This document shows positions 42,785 to 54,509 of a stretch of DNA of 64,000 nucleotides, one piece after another. Positions within the stretch are counted from its first letter, which is position 1. Every line of letters starts with the position of its first letter. Location: NCBI GenBank assembly GCA_019096155.1, contig JAHCVI010000001.1:3286001-3350000 (forward strand). Reading direction: 5' to 3'. The notes beneath the pieces were generated by a model that made no database searches, was not told where the DNA came from, and saw nothing but the letters and a program-made list of their open reading frames with translations. The translations under genes and the position numbers were made by a program. The DNA comes from Staphylotrichum longicolle. Lineage: Eukaryota > Ascomycota > Sordariomycetes > Sordariales > Chaetomiaceae.

Positions 42785-45022
42785 CTACTGCGGCGGGTTG
42801 CCAATACAGCAAGTGTGCTCAAAAACAACCTCGTCCATCCAGTAGCATGGTCCCTTGGTGTCCTTGGGCAAACGATGCACCGCCTCAAAGCGCACCAACT
42901 GAGTAAAGTTGAGCTGGTCCTCGAGCATCTTCTTGACCCATACCAGGTCGTCGTCATAAGTCTTCTGCTCGTCCTCCAGCTTCTTGTTGCCATGCGCGAG
43001 CAGCTTGTGTCTGACACGGAAGCCGATGTACAGATGGTAGAACTGGAGCTCCCGGTCACGGCTCTTCCTGTACAGCGGGCTGTCGTCCGGGTCGATAAAG
43101 TCAAAGGCGGACTGCGTAGAGAAGCAGTCGGACACGGTGGTGAGCAACATATCGAGGAGCGAGAAGCCGATCTTCTTGCGTCTGTAGTCGGGGTGAACAA
43201 ACACGTTGATCCTGGCCGTGTTCCTGCTGCTGCCCCCTCCGACGCCCGAAAGGCCGGGTTGCCAAGTCGAGAGGTATGCAAAACCAAGAATCTCCCCGCG
43301 CTGATCAGACTCTTCAAAGGGAATCTGGTTGAAGTTGGCAAAGATGAGATTGCCCTGGGTCAAGCCCAAGTTCCGGGCGGAGCCGCGCACAGCGACAATG
43401 AAAGGCATGTTGTAGGACTGTGAGCTGGTGAGAATATCCTCAAACTTGGTGACATGGAGGGGCCAGGTGTCGAGCGCTTGCGTGCCATGATCAACTTCCC
43501 AGTTGTAGATGTCAGCCACTGCTTGCATGTCGTACTTCTCAGCAGGGCGCAGGAAACAGGGGATTCGCGGCACATAGCGATGGTATTCGGGACGCTCGAT
43601 GACATGTTCATGAACCTTGAGGATTAGCCTTTCGTCAATCACCGCCGGATCTTCATTCAAAGCGCGACTGGGCAGTTCGCGACGGCGGTTAGGTTGAGCA
43701 GAATTCGAGTAGAGCGTGGGGAACCGGCGGCGTGCGAGAAGGGTTGACGTCCAATTCTGGCGCCGCCATTCCAGCTGAGGGTCATTCTCTGCGTGGTTGA
43801 CCATGGACTCAGAATGGACAACTGGCTCGACAAAAAAGCCAGTGACTGTATCAACATCGCACCTCCAATGCTCGTGGACGGCTGAGTCGAAAGACACCAC
43901 CGGGTTGTCGGGACACTGTTTCACCCAGGCTTTGATGAACTCGGAAAGATAAGAGTCCGAGAAGAATGTTTCGTCATAGTCCCTTCCGGTTGGGTTGGCC
44001 CAGTTGTAGGTGGTCCACGCATTGCCCGAATTGTTCACCTGAATGTTGGGTTCCAGACCGATGACGTGTCGGATGTCATCTTTGCCTTTTGACTCCTGGA
44101 CTCCAACACCCGTGTCGCTGATATTCCAGCCGGAACCCACGGACGGAAGGCTGTATTCCGAGCCAGCGTAGTCCGGGTTTCGGCGTGGCATCCGGTACTT
44201 AGAGAGGTCGGGCGACAACCGGCTCAGTTCGCTAGGGTTCGAAATCGCATGACGCCTCTCATTGCTCCAGCCCCCTTCACTACCGGGAGGTTGGTTTGCA
44301 CGGTGGGCTTTGTCCCTGCGAGCGCGGCGGCCCTTCCGCTGGGAATTGGGCTTCGATGAGGAACCTGTTTTGTTGAAGGGACGGGAGACTGGCGAACTGT
44401 CGTTGAAGGCCGGCGGCGGCGCCGGATTGAAAGTCGATCTACTTGGCCGATTGTGAGCAGGGTTGGCTGGTCGCTTCTCGAAAACAGATTTTGGGGTATT
44501 GACCCCCCAACACCCTGAGGAGGAACCCTCTGCGGTTCCAGCACCTTGGCTTGCCTTGCCGGAGCTATTTCCGCAGTCGGGCCATGGGCTGGAGACCGGT
44601 CCCTGCTGTTGAGTTGCCTGGACCGAAGGCTCTGGATATGCCGAGGGATTGGCAATTCCTTTTGCAACCCGCTGTTGCTCCCAGTACGAGTTTTTGAGTG
44701 GCTGAGGCTGGGTTGGAGTCCGCGTCCACTGCGACGTCGACGTTTGGCCCTGAGCCTTCTTCTGAGCCGAGGAAGGTTTGGATGCTGCAATGGGTTGATT
44801 CTGCGTTTGAGAACTGGCAGGTCGTGAGCGATTGTTGTTTTGCAGGTGAGGTGATAGTCCCGATGGGTTCCTCTGTGCGGGAGTGCCGGGTTTTGACGTT
44901 CGACCAAAGCCAGCAGCGGAAAGGAACGCGTTCTCCAGGTCAGGAGAGTCCAGGTCCCGGGCTTCGTCAGGACGCAAGCCACCGCTTGGCTTGTTGCCGT
45001 TTGCACGGCCGCTGCCAGTCAT
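42785..45022 (-). CDS. GNAT-fold protein with long disordered N-terminus
   Basis: One exon of about 745 codons starting MTGSGRANGNKPSGGLRPDE. Residues 1-300 are Ser/Pro/Gln-rich with a basic stretch NSQRKGRRARRDKAHRANQ. The middle part (KDDIRHVIGLEPNIQVNN, WTTYNWANPTGRDYDETFF) is protein-like but unfamiliar. The C-terminal 220 residues have a GNAT acetyltransferase layout: CFLRPAEKYDMQAVADIYNW at the start, GEILGFAYLSTWQPG, then ARINVFVHPDYRRKKIGFSL, the acetyl-CoA binding strand-helix. A Gly/Ser insert replaces the usual tight turn before it. It ends VVFEHTCCIGNPPQ. The substrate is unknown. An ATG-less extension (KLDNPI) precedes this start in frame, so a further 5' exon cannot be excluded. 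Confidence 0.8.
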   Translation of the reverse strand: MTGSGRANGNKPSGGLRPDEARDLDSPDLENAFLSAAGFGRTSKPGTPAQRNPSGLSPHLQNNNRSRPASSQTQNQPIAASKPSSAQKKAQGQTSTSQWTRTPTQPQPLKNSYWEQQRVAKGIANPSAYPEPSVQATQQQGPVSSPWPDCGNSSGKASQGAGTAEGSSSGCWGVNTPKSVFEKRPANPAHNRPSRSTFNPAPPPAFNDSSPVSRPFNKTGSSSKPNSQRKGRRARRDKAHRANQPPGSEGGWSNERRHAISNPSELSRLSPDLSKYRMPRRNPDYAGSEYSLPSVGSGWNISDTGVGVQESKGKDDIRHVIGLEPNIQVNNSGNAWTTYNWANPTGRDYDETFFSDSYLSEFIKAWVKQCPDNPVVSFDSAVHEHWRCDVDTVTGFFVEPVVHSESMVNHAENDPQLEWRRQNWTSTLLARRRFPTLYSNSAQPNRRRELPSRALNEDPAVIDERLILKVHEHVIERPEYHRYVPRIPCFLRPAEKYDMQAVADIYNWEVDHGTQALDTWPLHVTKFEDILTSSQSYNMPFIVAVRGSARNLGLTQGNLIFANFNQIPFEESDQRGEILGFAYLSTWQPGLSGVGGGSSRNTARINVFVHPDYRRKKIGFSLLDMLLTTVSDCFSTQSAFDFIDPDDSPLYRKSRDRELQFYHLYIGFRVRHKLLAHGNKKLEDEQKTYDDDLVWVKKMLEDQLNFTQLVRFEAVHRLPKDTKGPCYWMDEVVFEHTCCIGNPPQ

Positions 45023-46254
45023 GATCGGATTGTCAAGCTTCACAGGGCAGAGTTAGCGCGCGGTTCATCGGTTTCTGAGTTAGAGTTGTAAAAGAAAAGG
45101 CAGCGAACGAACCTGAATCGCGAGTCGCGAACAAAATGATCCTCCACCCGCTTTGCGAAGCGAGAGGCGGCAATGTAAAACCGATCGACAATAGAGGGCG
45201 AGACGATGTTTTGCTCTTCGTTATTCTGGCGCAGTTTTTGGTAGGTACCAGAATGGTCAGATAATGGCGGACAGACGAATGATGCGATAGCCCTCGGTCG
45301 ATGAGGAGATTTCGCAATGTTGTTGACAATCTGCCGTGTGGGTAGGTCGGGGCGGCAAACCGATTGAATGGGTCGTGAGTAATAGTTGGCAAGATCCTGT
45401 CAGTGAGTGATGAACGTGGTGTTGGCTGAAGGAGAGGCGAGCTAAGCAGTCGATCAAGCTTGTGTGGGAGGGAGGCAGGAAGACGATGAAACAGCTCGAA
45501 AGGGGTTCGAGAATTTAAAAGCGCCAACTAAGATGTGTGATTGAAGAGGCACAAGAAAAAAAAAGACTGATTCACTGTAACTCCCGTCTTGGGTTTCGGG
45601 CATGCTGAAAAAGCCGGTCAAAAAACCTTAAGTTAGGTTTGGAAGGAGTGACTGCTTGCCAGTTCTGCATGCCTGCTGCAGAGCAGCCAGCACTTGCCGG
45701 GACCCAAATGTTTGATGCACGCCGACATGGAACTCAACTTTCACCCGACACAATATACTTTGTTTATTCGGAAAGCCTCGTTCATTTTTGCTCTAGCATA
45801 TGACAACCTGTAATGCTCTCGTTGAGTTGGGTCGGCATTGTGGTTGCTAAACTCGACGCGAAACATCACCATCGGACAGGGAGGGAGTCGTTCCAGCGTG
45901 GAACCCAGATTAATGAGAAACCTCATGAATTTTCTCTCATTTTCCCTCAAGAAGCACCCGTGACAAGAGAAGGGAGAGTGATGGTTGTGGTTGAGGGGTG
46001 TCACGTGGTATAGGAGCCAAACGCTTGCCTTTTCTTGCCTGCGATGCGATTGGCTGGAGGTGATGCAGGCACCAGTGCTCCGTGACTGCCCAGGGGAGTT
46101 GTTGTCTTTCACCACCTTGTTGACGACATGTTGATGTTGAACCCGGGAAGTTTGCGAAGCTACTCTTCTCTCTGTTTTGGACATAGTTGACATTGTCTCA
46201 ACGACGTGGTAGATTTTGGCAACATACACTGCGACAGCTGACTTCCCAGCAAAG
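45023..46254. promoter_or_regulatory. Divergent region GNAT protein / ARL2
   Basis: 1.2 kb. The GNAT 5' UTR side has no convincing coding exon. Frames here (for example 45741-46466 on the - strand) run antisense into ARL2 and show no domain. Presumably two promoters. Confidence 0.45.
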
Positions 46255-47091
46255 ATGCTGTCGATCCTGCGCAAGGCAAGACTCAAAGACAAGGAGCTTC
46301 GCATTTTGATGCTGTATGCTGCACCTCCCCTTTGCCTGCGCATGAGCCCGATTTGACCGAGATGCAGCGGCCTCGACAATGCAGGCAAGACCACAATTGT
46401 CAAGAGAATAATGGGCGAAGACGTCAACACCGTCAGCCCCACCCTCGGCTTCATCATCAAGACCATTGACTACGACGGGTAAGCGTGCAGCCACCCAACC
46501 TTTCGCCTCGTCTTTTTTCTCTTATCTCATTTTGACCTTCTTTCTCCAGGTACAAACTCAATATCTGTAAGTCGGGACTTCTCTCGCTTCAGCCCCAAGG
46601 ACCGTTACTAACCCAGGCAAACAGGGGACGTCGGCGGCCAAAAGACACTGCGCTCGTACTGGCGCAACTACTTTGAGAAGACGGACGCCCTGATCTGGGT
46701 GGTGGATGCCACAGACAGGCTGCGCATTGACGACTGCAGAGAAGAGCTGCATGGCCTCCTGCAGGAGGAGGTGAGTGTGCATGTCAAGTTCTGCGCGGTG
46801 CAACCAGCTGACAGCTGCAAAGCGGCTTTCGGGAGCAAGTCTGCTGGTGTTTGCCAATAAGACCGACGTCGTTGGGTGCATGAGCGGCGATGAGCTTTCC
46901 AAGGTTGGTTATTGTGCTTGAGCCTCGCTTCATCAAGACTGATTTATCCCGATTATTAGGCCCTGAGGCTGGATGAGATCCGGACACACAGGTGGAACAT
47001 TCTGCGGTGCAGTGCCATGACGGGCGAAAATCTCAAGGAGGGCTTGGCCTGGGTCGTTGAGGACGCCAAGGCCCGCCTCTTTCTGTATTGA
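46255..47091 (+). CDS. arl2: ARL2-type small GTPase
   Basis: Exons splice in frame from ATG 46255: MLSILRKARLKDKELRILML; GLDNAGKTTIVKRIMGEDVN (P-loop) with SPTLGFIIKTIDYDG (switch I); a 17-nt exon 46550-46566 encoding YKLNI; WDVGGQKTLRSYWRNYFEKT with ALIWVVDATDR (switch II); SLLVFANKTDVVG (NKxD); then ILRCSAMTGENLKEGLAWVV to the end ARLFLY (TGA at 47089-47091). Role: ARL2/Cin4 works with cofactor D in tubulin folding and microtubule stability. It lacks the Met-Gly start of most ARF-like proteins, consistent with ARL2 not depending on myristoylation. The length, about 180 aa, is normal. Confidence 0.93.
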
Positions 47092-47907
47092 ACTTGCAGA
47101 GGACCGAAAGTTGCCAACAACAAAACAGTTTCGTGAATTGGGCTTTCAGGCAAGAATGGATCTGGAACAGAGTTACCACGTGAGATCTTATTTTGGCATG
47201 TTGCTTTTCTTTGCTCCAAGAAAACTTGGATACAAGCGAAGAGCGCTGACGTAGGGCCTTTGCTGGTTCCAACTTGGAACATGACTCGAATGGTCCTGCT
47301 TTGGTGAGGAAGCTTCTGTTACTGGGGCAATCACAGTAAACAAACGAGTGAGGTGGGTCTTGTAAGCCTCTGGACCAGAGCAAAACATTGAACAGACATG
47401 ACTGCGAGATGAGCTTGTATAGAGGAGAACTTCATTCCCTACGTACGAAAAATCCAACAGCCTCCCACAGTCACACAGACTCTGGCTCGGGAGAACTCTG
47501 AAACAATGGCATTTATTTCGAGGTTGCATCACTTTGGACAATGCCGGTGTTGGGGAGGTCGCTTGGTCATAGCGCCGGGAGAGCTGCGCAGGGCTCTGAG
47601 ACAGGGTTCAGCCCGGCCTATCAGCTCATGTCTGGGGACCAGGCCTCCAGGCCCCGGCCTGAGCCCTGTGGGTGCCCCGTGCTGCGGGACCGGCTGGGCG
47701 CATCAAACTGCCCCTGTGGGACGCTGCCTGTTTGCGTTTGGTTTGGTTGTCAAGGATTCGGCGTCGAATTCCGATGTTGACATCAGTTCCGCACCCGAAC
47801 ACTGGAAACCCGCCGACAGTCCGAGTGCACTGTGCCCCTTCCAATTAATTTTGATCCTGCATCCTTCCGTCGAGTGTCATGCCGAAGACGTCGTCCAGGG
47901 AACAGCC
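47092..47907. promoter_or_regulatory. Promoter region of the DUF4045-gelsolin gene
   Basis: 815 bases between co-directional genes: the ARL2 3' flank, then the promoter of the large gene. No other gene is supported. Confidence 0.45.
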
Positions 47908-50900
47908 ATGTCTGACGAGGTTTCCGACTTTTTACGCTCGGTCGAGCGGTTGAAGGAGCGCCGGGAAGAGGAGGACGAGGCCCGGTCCCGCGAGCTCGAG
48001 GAGAAGATCTTGCAGGAAAAGAAAGAACGCCAGGCCCGACGAGCAGGTACGCTGAATCCAATCCTGTGCCTTTTCACCCCTCCACAAAGCAACCATCACA
48101 TCACGCTCCATCCTGTCGAATCAGGGCGCGTGCCTTCCAGAACTGCGCACTTCGAATCCCTAAACACTGCAAGAGGCGCGGCATGCTGGAACTGCCCTGC
48201 GCATGCACAATACCCATTGTTGGGATGGAAGTGCTGACAGTCTGTCCATGCAGAACGCGCAAGATCCATTTCGCCGCAAAAGTCGTCCCCCGCAAACACC
48301 CCGCCGCCGACTGCCCATCGCATCGGCATCCTCCCGTCCGAAGCCGACGGCACAAGCCTTGAGTCGCCCAGCCTTGAAAGCGCCGGAAGCCCCCGACAAC
48401 GTGCCGTTAAACCAACTTCGGATACTATGGAGGGCGAGATCGACTTGTCGAGCTCGCCGACCAAAGAGAACGACTCTCCGTTTGACTCGGATATCAAGCG
48501 GACCAGCGTGGCGGCATCCCCCTCTATTGGCATGCCGTCTGCGCGATCACCCCTCTCATGGCAGAGGCGGCCGACCTCGCAGGCCTCTGACCGGCCGAAA
48601 AGCCGGCCTTTGTCCATGGTAGCTGCCGAGAACGCTGCCCGGAACGCCCCCACGACCGCCGAACCAGCCCCTGCGGCCGAGCCGTCCATGTCACGAGACC
48701 AGATCGCTCAGTCTCTGGCCGGCAAGGATCCTTCATGGTTCCGCCAGACTGCCGATCCTGGTCGGGGGTCAGGCGCTTTCAGGAAGAACCAGGTGGAAGA
48801 CCAAGACACGGTGGACCTCCCCTCAACCCGCATGCAGCTTCACGGCTTGTCGGGAGATTCGACGGCAGGGTCATCTGGAGAGGCACCAGCTGCTCGGCCG
48901 GTAACACCTACTGCGCAAGCCGGCAAGCTCGGATCTCCGCTCCCCTTAACCGGCGCGCAACGCCTGGACCCTCCAACAGGTGATGGCGTGGAAGACACCG
49001 AAACATCTTCAATCAATCGCCAATCCGTGACTTCGCCTCTCGGTCGGACGTCGCCGACTAGGCCACTCTCCCCCACCAAGGGCATGGGAGGGTTTGTGCA
49101 GAGTGCCATGATGAAGCGCTCCGACAGCGTCAAACGGTGGAGCGTCAACTCTCCCGCCGGGTTGCAGCGAGTCGATTCTGTCAGGTCGAACGCTGGCGGC
49201 GCGGACAACACTCAGCGGCCCACCACCCCCAAATCTGGGCGCGCCCCAAAGAGCATGCTCAGGGAAGCATCGGAGCCGCTAGCATTCGCCTCAACATCAG
49301 AGGAGAAAGATGCCGAAATTGAAGATAACACGATGTCTGCTCACTCAGTCACCCCAACCGAGCCGGACACGAAGGACGAGGAGGAAAAGATCACCCCACC
49401 ATCAAGCCCCTCAAAGACGATGGACCCCCGAAGATGGAGCCCTAACAAAACCTCCAGCTGGCTTGACGCTGCTCTGAACAAGCCGGAGTCACCCAAGGCG
49501 AAACCGGTTCAGTCAGCTCCTGCCCAACCGGCGTGGATGGTTGAGCTGAACAAAGCCAAGACCCAGAAGGCGAGTGTCGATCTTGCCCGCAGTGCATCCT
49601 TGCCGCCAAAGAAGCCCGAGGTCAAGACCGGTGGACTTATGAGATCTACTCCCATGGGCGCGAGTCTCAAGCCGAGTGCGCTGAGCGGGTTTCCCGCTGT
49701 CCCCGCTGTCTCAACCGCCGACAAGCCCGCCATCTCCGCATTGCGCGGCAGTCTCAGAAAGGCGTCCCCGGTTGAAAGCCCAAGCGAGAGCCAGGGAGAC
49801 CTCGCGGCCGGAGCCAAGGCGAAGCCGGAAACGCCCGTGAAAAAGGACTTCCGTGCGAACCTCAAACCTCGCGCGCCTCCTCCCGAGCCCACCACAGCAG
49901 GCCCCGCTGACGAGTTGAAAAATGTCTTTGGAACTCTGCGAAGAACCAAAACACAAAACTATGTGGCTCCAGACGAGCTGAAGGATAACATCCTTCGGGG
50001 CAAGGCGGGCCTGAGTGTGACGGGAGGACCCAAGAAGACAGAGCGGGTAGACGAGTTCAAGGAGGCTATCTTGAAGAAGAAGGACGACTTCAAGAAAGCC
50101 CAACAAGACGGCCGGGGCATTACAAGGGAACCGAGCTCGGCTGGTGATAAGCCTGTCCCCGAGGGCATTGCGAAAAAGCTTGAGTTGCAGCGGACAGGAA
50201 CGTTTTCGAAACAGACGCCCACCACCCCCGGCTTTCCTCTGCAGAGTCCCTCACTTACGGGGTCGAACCGGTCCAGCCACGTCTCTGTCAGGTCAAGGAA
50301 CGATGTCCCCGTTTTGGACCCAGAGACTGCTGCGAAACCCTCTTCCGAAACTAGCAAGGAGGCCACGACAGAGCCGAGTGCTACCGCCACATTCCAGAAA
50401 TCAACAGACGCCCCGGCCCGGTTTGGCAAGGTTGGTGGCCTAGCAGACCGGTTTAATCCCGCGTTAGCCGGCCTCCTTGCGAAGGGGCCTCCCCAAGCAT
50501 CTGGCTCATCGAGGGGCGCAGGGCCATCGAGTGCTTCTGGAACACCAACGTCAGAAATTGAGCCTACAGCTCCTGGCCCTCAGCTGACCCACATGACAAA
50601 GAACCGAGCCCGTGGACCTAGGAGGAAGGCTCCAACCTCTGTCGCTGCGCCAGCGGAGGAACCCAAGGGGCAGGCGGTGAGCGCGGTCCCTGAGCCGGCG
50701 CAGAAGCCGGTTTTCTCGCCGCCTGAGCCGAAAAAGATGTCGTTCCCCTCGCCCCAGTTGGACGTGTTCATCCCCTCTCACAAGCTCGAGCAAACCGCAA
50801 CCCCCTCGAAACCAGGGAAGCCCGTCATCTCCCCTAAACCTGAGAAATTTGCGGCACCAAATCCCGAGCCGCTGTCCCCAGTCGAGACTCGGAAGCCTTT

Positions 50901-53206
50901 GATCCAGGACAAGCCAAAGTCGGTGGGCGAGATTCCCTCCCTCGCTGATCGCCGGAAGTCCTTGATCCAAACCAAGCCAAATCCTCCGACCGAGGCCGTC
51001 TCGCTTGTCGACTCCCGAAAGTCTTTGGTCCATGAAACGCCAAAAGCCGCGGGCGAGCCCATCTCACTGGTAGCGCGTCGGAAGTCTTTTATCCAGGACA
51101 AGCTAAAGCCTGCAGGCGAGGTCATCTCTCTCGTTGACTCGTCAAAGCGCATGTCGAAAGAGGAGCCGAAGTCTGTTGGCCAGCCCATCACGCTCGTTGG
51201 ATCTCCTTCAGTCAAGACCCGTCCGCGCTCACCGACCAAGGTCCACGAGCAAGTGGCAGCCCTGGCAGCTTTGAGCCAACAGTCGCCCAAACCTGCCGAG
51301 CCGGAAGTTGCTTCCCAGCCTTCCTCGCCCAAAAAGCTCGACATCAAGAGAATGTCAAAATTTCTAGATGAACAGAGCCAATCCAGCCCAAAACCTGAGG
51401 CGTCGTCTCCAACCAGGGAGCGTTCATGGTCCGTCAAGTCGAGACCGTCCTCGCCCGTCAGAGACCGTTCGGGGTCCATCCTAAGACCGACTTCTCCGAT
51501 CAAGGACCGTGTCGAGCCCGTCGAGCCAAGGCCTTCCTCGCTTGTCAGGGACCGGTCATGGTCTGTCAAGTCGAGATCGTCGTCTCCAGTCAAGGACCGT
51601 TTCCCCGGCCTTGAGAGCCCCTCACTGGGGCAGCAGTCAGGGAGTGCCCATGCGGAGCTGAAACCCGCGCTTCCTATCAAGGACGCAGCGGCGGTGTTTG
51701 GCAGCGTCGGCTTGGGCTTGACACAGCCTGCCGTGGCAGCACAACCGGCTATTCAGAGACCCGCAGAGGTTGAGCAGCGGCCACCAGTGCCTGCCAAAAC
51801 GACCAGACCACTTCCGACGCCTCCCGCCATGGCGTCCCCGCCGTTAACATCTCCCCGGATAACCTCTCCCATGAGGTCACCAGGCCAACAGTCCGACGAT
51901 GCGTCAGCTCTCATTGAGGGATTCTTTGGACCAGAGCGGCCGAGGCGAAAGTATACGGCTGACGCGGCTGAAATCCTCATGCGGCGACCCATCTCAACCG
52001 CGAGGATCCAGACCCAGCGGACCCAGCTTTTCCAGCTAACTGCTGAGGGCAAAAAGATTCCCGTGCCGTCGCACAACGAGCGGGTGCTGTTTGAGCGGGA
52101 GATGTACGTCTGCCCGCACACTTACCTCGACAGCAACAGGAGAAAGGTGAACGAGGTCTACTTTTGGGCCGGCGACGAGGTGCCCGAGTCGGAAGTCGAG
52201 GACGCCCATCTGTTTGCCGCACGGGAGGCTCGGGCCTTTGGCGGGAAACTGGTCAAGCTTACTCAGGGCAAGGAGACGTCCGAGTTTCTCCAGGCTCTCG
52301 GCGGCATTGTGATTATCCGCCGCGGGTCCAGTAACAAGTACGACTCGCTGGCACCAAACCTGCTCTGTGGCCGACGTTACCTGGGCCAAGTCGCGTTTGA
52401 CGAGGTCGACTTCTCCCCTCTGAACCTCTGCTCCGGGTTCCCCTACCTCCTGACGCAGCAAGGGAGGTGCTATCTGTGGAAGGGCAAAGGCAGCGATGTC
52501 GAAGAGCTGGGCTGTGCCCGGCTGGTCGGCATGGACCTCGCCCTGATGGGCGAGCTGGTCGAAGTCGAAGAGGGCAACGAGCCAGACAGCTTCTGGAAGA
52601 TTTTTGGCGGCGGCACCCGCCCCACGTCGGCTGATCACTGGCGTCTGAAGCCCAACTACGACAAGTACAGCGGTCGGCTGTTCTGCGCCAACGCCGCCGA
52701 CAGGAATCAGGTATGCTTTCCCGCCCCCCTTGATCATCATCCCCTTTCCTAAACACCTTTACTGACCGTCCCCTCCATAGATCACTGAACTCTCCCCCTT
52801 CTCGCAAATCGACCTCCTCCCCTCTAACATCTACGTTCTCGATGCCTTCTTTGAGATGTACATCATCGTCGGCGCCGCTCGCAGCACCAGTACGCCGCAT
52901 TCCGCAACGCGCTCGACTTTGCGCAGGAGTACGCCATCCTGGCCGCGGGCATGGAGGACCGGCCCTTCGTGCCCATCTCGACGGTCGTGCTCGAGGCATC
53001 CCCCGCGACCTCAAGAGCGTGTTCCGCAAGTGGAGGGACGCGGCCAGCCCGACGTCATGCATGTTAGTCCGCCGGGGGTGAGCGGCGGGAGTGGGACGGG
53101 GAGTCAGCCGGTGTCTTCGGGGGGGAGCAGGCCGGGCTCGCTGAAGAGGGCGCCGGGCTTGAGGATTGTGCCGCTGACGCAGGCGCTGCAGGCGTTGGCG
53201 GAGTAA
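47908..53206 (+). CDS. Large DUF4045-gelsolin repeat protein
   Basis: Exon 1 (47908-48046) encodes MSDEVSDFLRSVERLKERRE and a charged helix; exon 2 is 48254-52710. Residues up to about 1,250 are the DUF4045-type Ser/Pro/Lys-rich region, including KDPSWFRQTADPGRGSGAFR, CDK-like SP sites, five tandem 21-aa repeats and four 15-aa RS-like repeats. The C-terminal 450 residues are gelsolin-like: ARIQTQRTQLFQLTAEGKKI, EMYVCPHTYLDSNRRKVNEV, VYFWAGDEVPES, EFLQALGGIVIIRRGSS, ITELSPFSQIDLLPSNIYVL and the end LRIVPLTQALQALAE. Inferred role: actin-associated scaffold at hyphal tips or septa. The last exon needs three single inserted bases (about 52879, 52994 and 53053) to read through; net length is then in frame. 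The stop is TAA at 53204-53206. Confidence 0.87.
50893..51207 (+). repeat. Five tandem 63-nt (21-aa) coding repeats
   Basis: Exactly five consecutive 21-residue units lie inside the DUF4045-gelsolin gene. The first is KPLIQDKPKSVGEIPSLADR plus R; later units keep K-S-x-I-Q near the start, P-K in the middle and S-L-V near the end. The copies have diverged, so the array is old. Confidence 0.9.
51415..51591 (+). repeat. Four 14-15-aa Arg/Ser coding repeats
   Basis: Units of the form R-D-R-S-W-S-V-K-S-R-P-S-S-P-V are repeated four times (one unit is one residue shorter). They form a positively charged RS-like segment with SP phosphorylation candidates. Confidence 0.85.
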
Positions 53207-53843
53207 GGCTTTGGGGCGAGCGTAATTTAATTGAGGGATGGGGTCGGTGGTAGTGAGATTTTGTTTGGTTGATGTTGCCTTGGCAGCACATCGTCTGAAT
53301 GTGTTGTACGGTGCTGTCATATCGGGGGGCTTACGGCATCATGGCGGGTGGTTGGTTGGTTTTTTGTTTCGGGGCGTGAGGGGGTTTGTTGCTAGATGGC
53401 GGTCATCGCAGACCTGATTTTCACCCGGCGTTGAACAAATACTAATCGCACATACCACTCTAATTGCTGAGTCAAGTCAGGAGCCGCCCTTTGGTTCGCC
53501 CAATCCCGCAGATCGGCAGCGACAAGCCGGTGACTTAGTATATCAGTAATCTTGAATGTAACTCCTCGACCAGATATCTGGCTCACAACAATACTGCTCA
53601 GTCACAGAACAGAGTCATGTCTTCCTCCCGTCGGTACGCTGTCCCAAGTTTGCCTCCCAGGCATGTGGTATTATCCCCAACGCCAAAAACGCCAGCCCAA
53701 GATTCAACCGCGGTATCCGCCCCTTCCCTAAACCCCAAAACGCCACCAGGAAATGAACCGCCAATCTCACCCCACCCCATCTTCATTCTCCTCGTCCCTG
53801 CCCCCACAAACTATCACCGCCGTTGATAACACCGTGGCAATTG
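53207..53843. other. Convergent intergenic region gelsolin / MED10
   Basis: 637 bases of 3' flanks. No gene is supported. Confidence 0.5.
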
Positions 53844-54509
53844 TCATTGCTGCTGGCCCCCTTGCTCCCCCTGCCTCTGTCCCGCTTCCAGCTCCTGCTC
53901 CCTCCCCGCCGCCGCCGCCACCGTCGCCCCGCCCGTCGCCTCCACCACCCGCGCCACGTCCCCCGCGCACTCGGGCAGCGCGCTGCTCATCTCCCTGGCC
54001 AGCACGTCGCGGAAGTCGCGGAACGCATGCATCTTGCCGCGCGCCAGCTGGTTCATGCGGCGCACCAGCTCGACGAACTCGCGCGTGTAGATGTCGGGGT
54101 TGCGGCCGTTCTCGACGTACTGGATCAGGGGTTCGGGGATGCCCTTGTCGGCGGAGGAGGTGGAGGTGGAGGAGGTGGTGGTGGGGAGGGAGAGGGCGGT
54201 GGTGTGCAGGTGGTGCAGGGTTGCGTCGAGGGTTTGGCTGTGAGGGTGGGTTGGCGGGTTAGCTTGGGTGGGAAATAGAAGGGGGAGGGGTGGGGCGGAC
54301 AAATCTTGGGCGAGGGCGTCGCGGGTTGGGCGGCCGCGGCGTCGTAGTTGGATACTTGGACCAGGATCTGGTAAAAATCTTGGATCACGTTCTTGATGTC
54401 CTCTGTGTGATGGGGGGAGTTGTTAGCCGCGGGACTGGATGAGGATGGAGAAGGGGCATGTGTTGGGCGAACCTTGGACGTTTTGCAGATCGGGGTTTAT
54501 TGGCGCCAT
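53844..54509 (-). CDS. med10: Mediator complex subunit 10
   Basis: Three exons. Exon 1 encodes MAPINPDLQNVQ; exon 2 DIKNVIQDFYQILVQVSNYD and an Ala/Pro-rich stretch; exon 3 starts QTLDATLHHLHTTALSL, then IPEPLIQYVENGRNPDIYTR, EFVELVRRMNQLARGKMHAF and FRDFRDVLAREMSSALPE. This is the MED10/NUT2 signature. The tail is Gly/Gln-rich (EAGQRQGEQGGQQQ). Family knowledge: a middle-module Mediator subunit in the nucleus that links activators to RNA polymerase II. A Ser/Thr insert (PTTTSSTSTSSADKG) is longer than in yeast. The start at 54509 is the only ATG in phase with exon 2. Confidence 0.92.

Noticed and set aside
42575..43423. 282-codon open frame on the + strand
   Set aside because: Antisense to the GNAT domain; no domain or codon pattern of its own.
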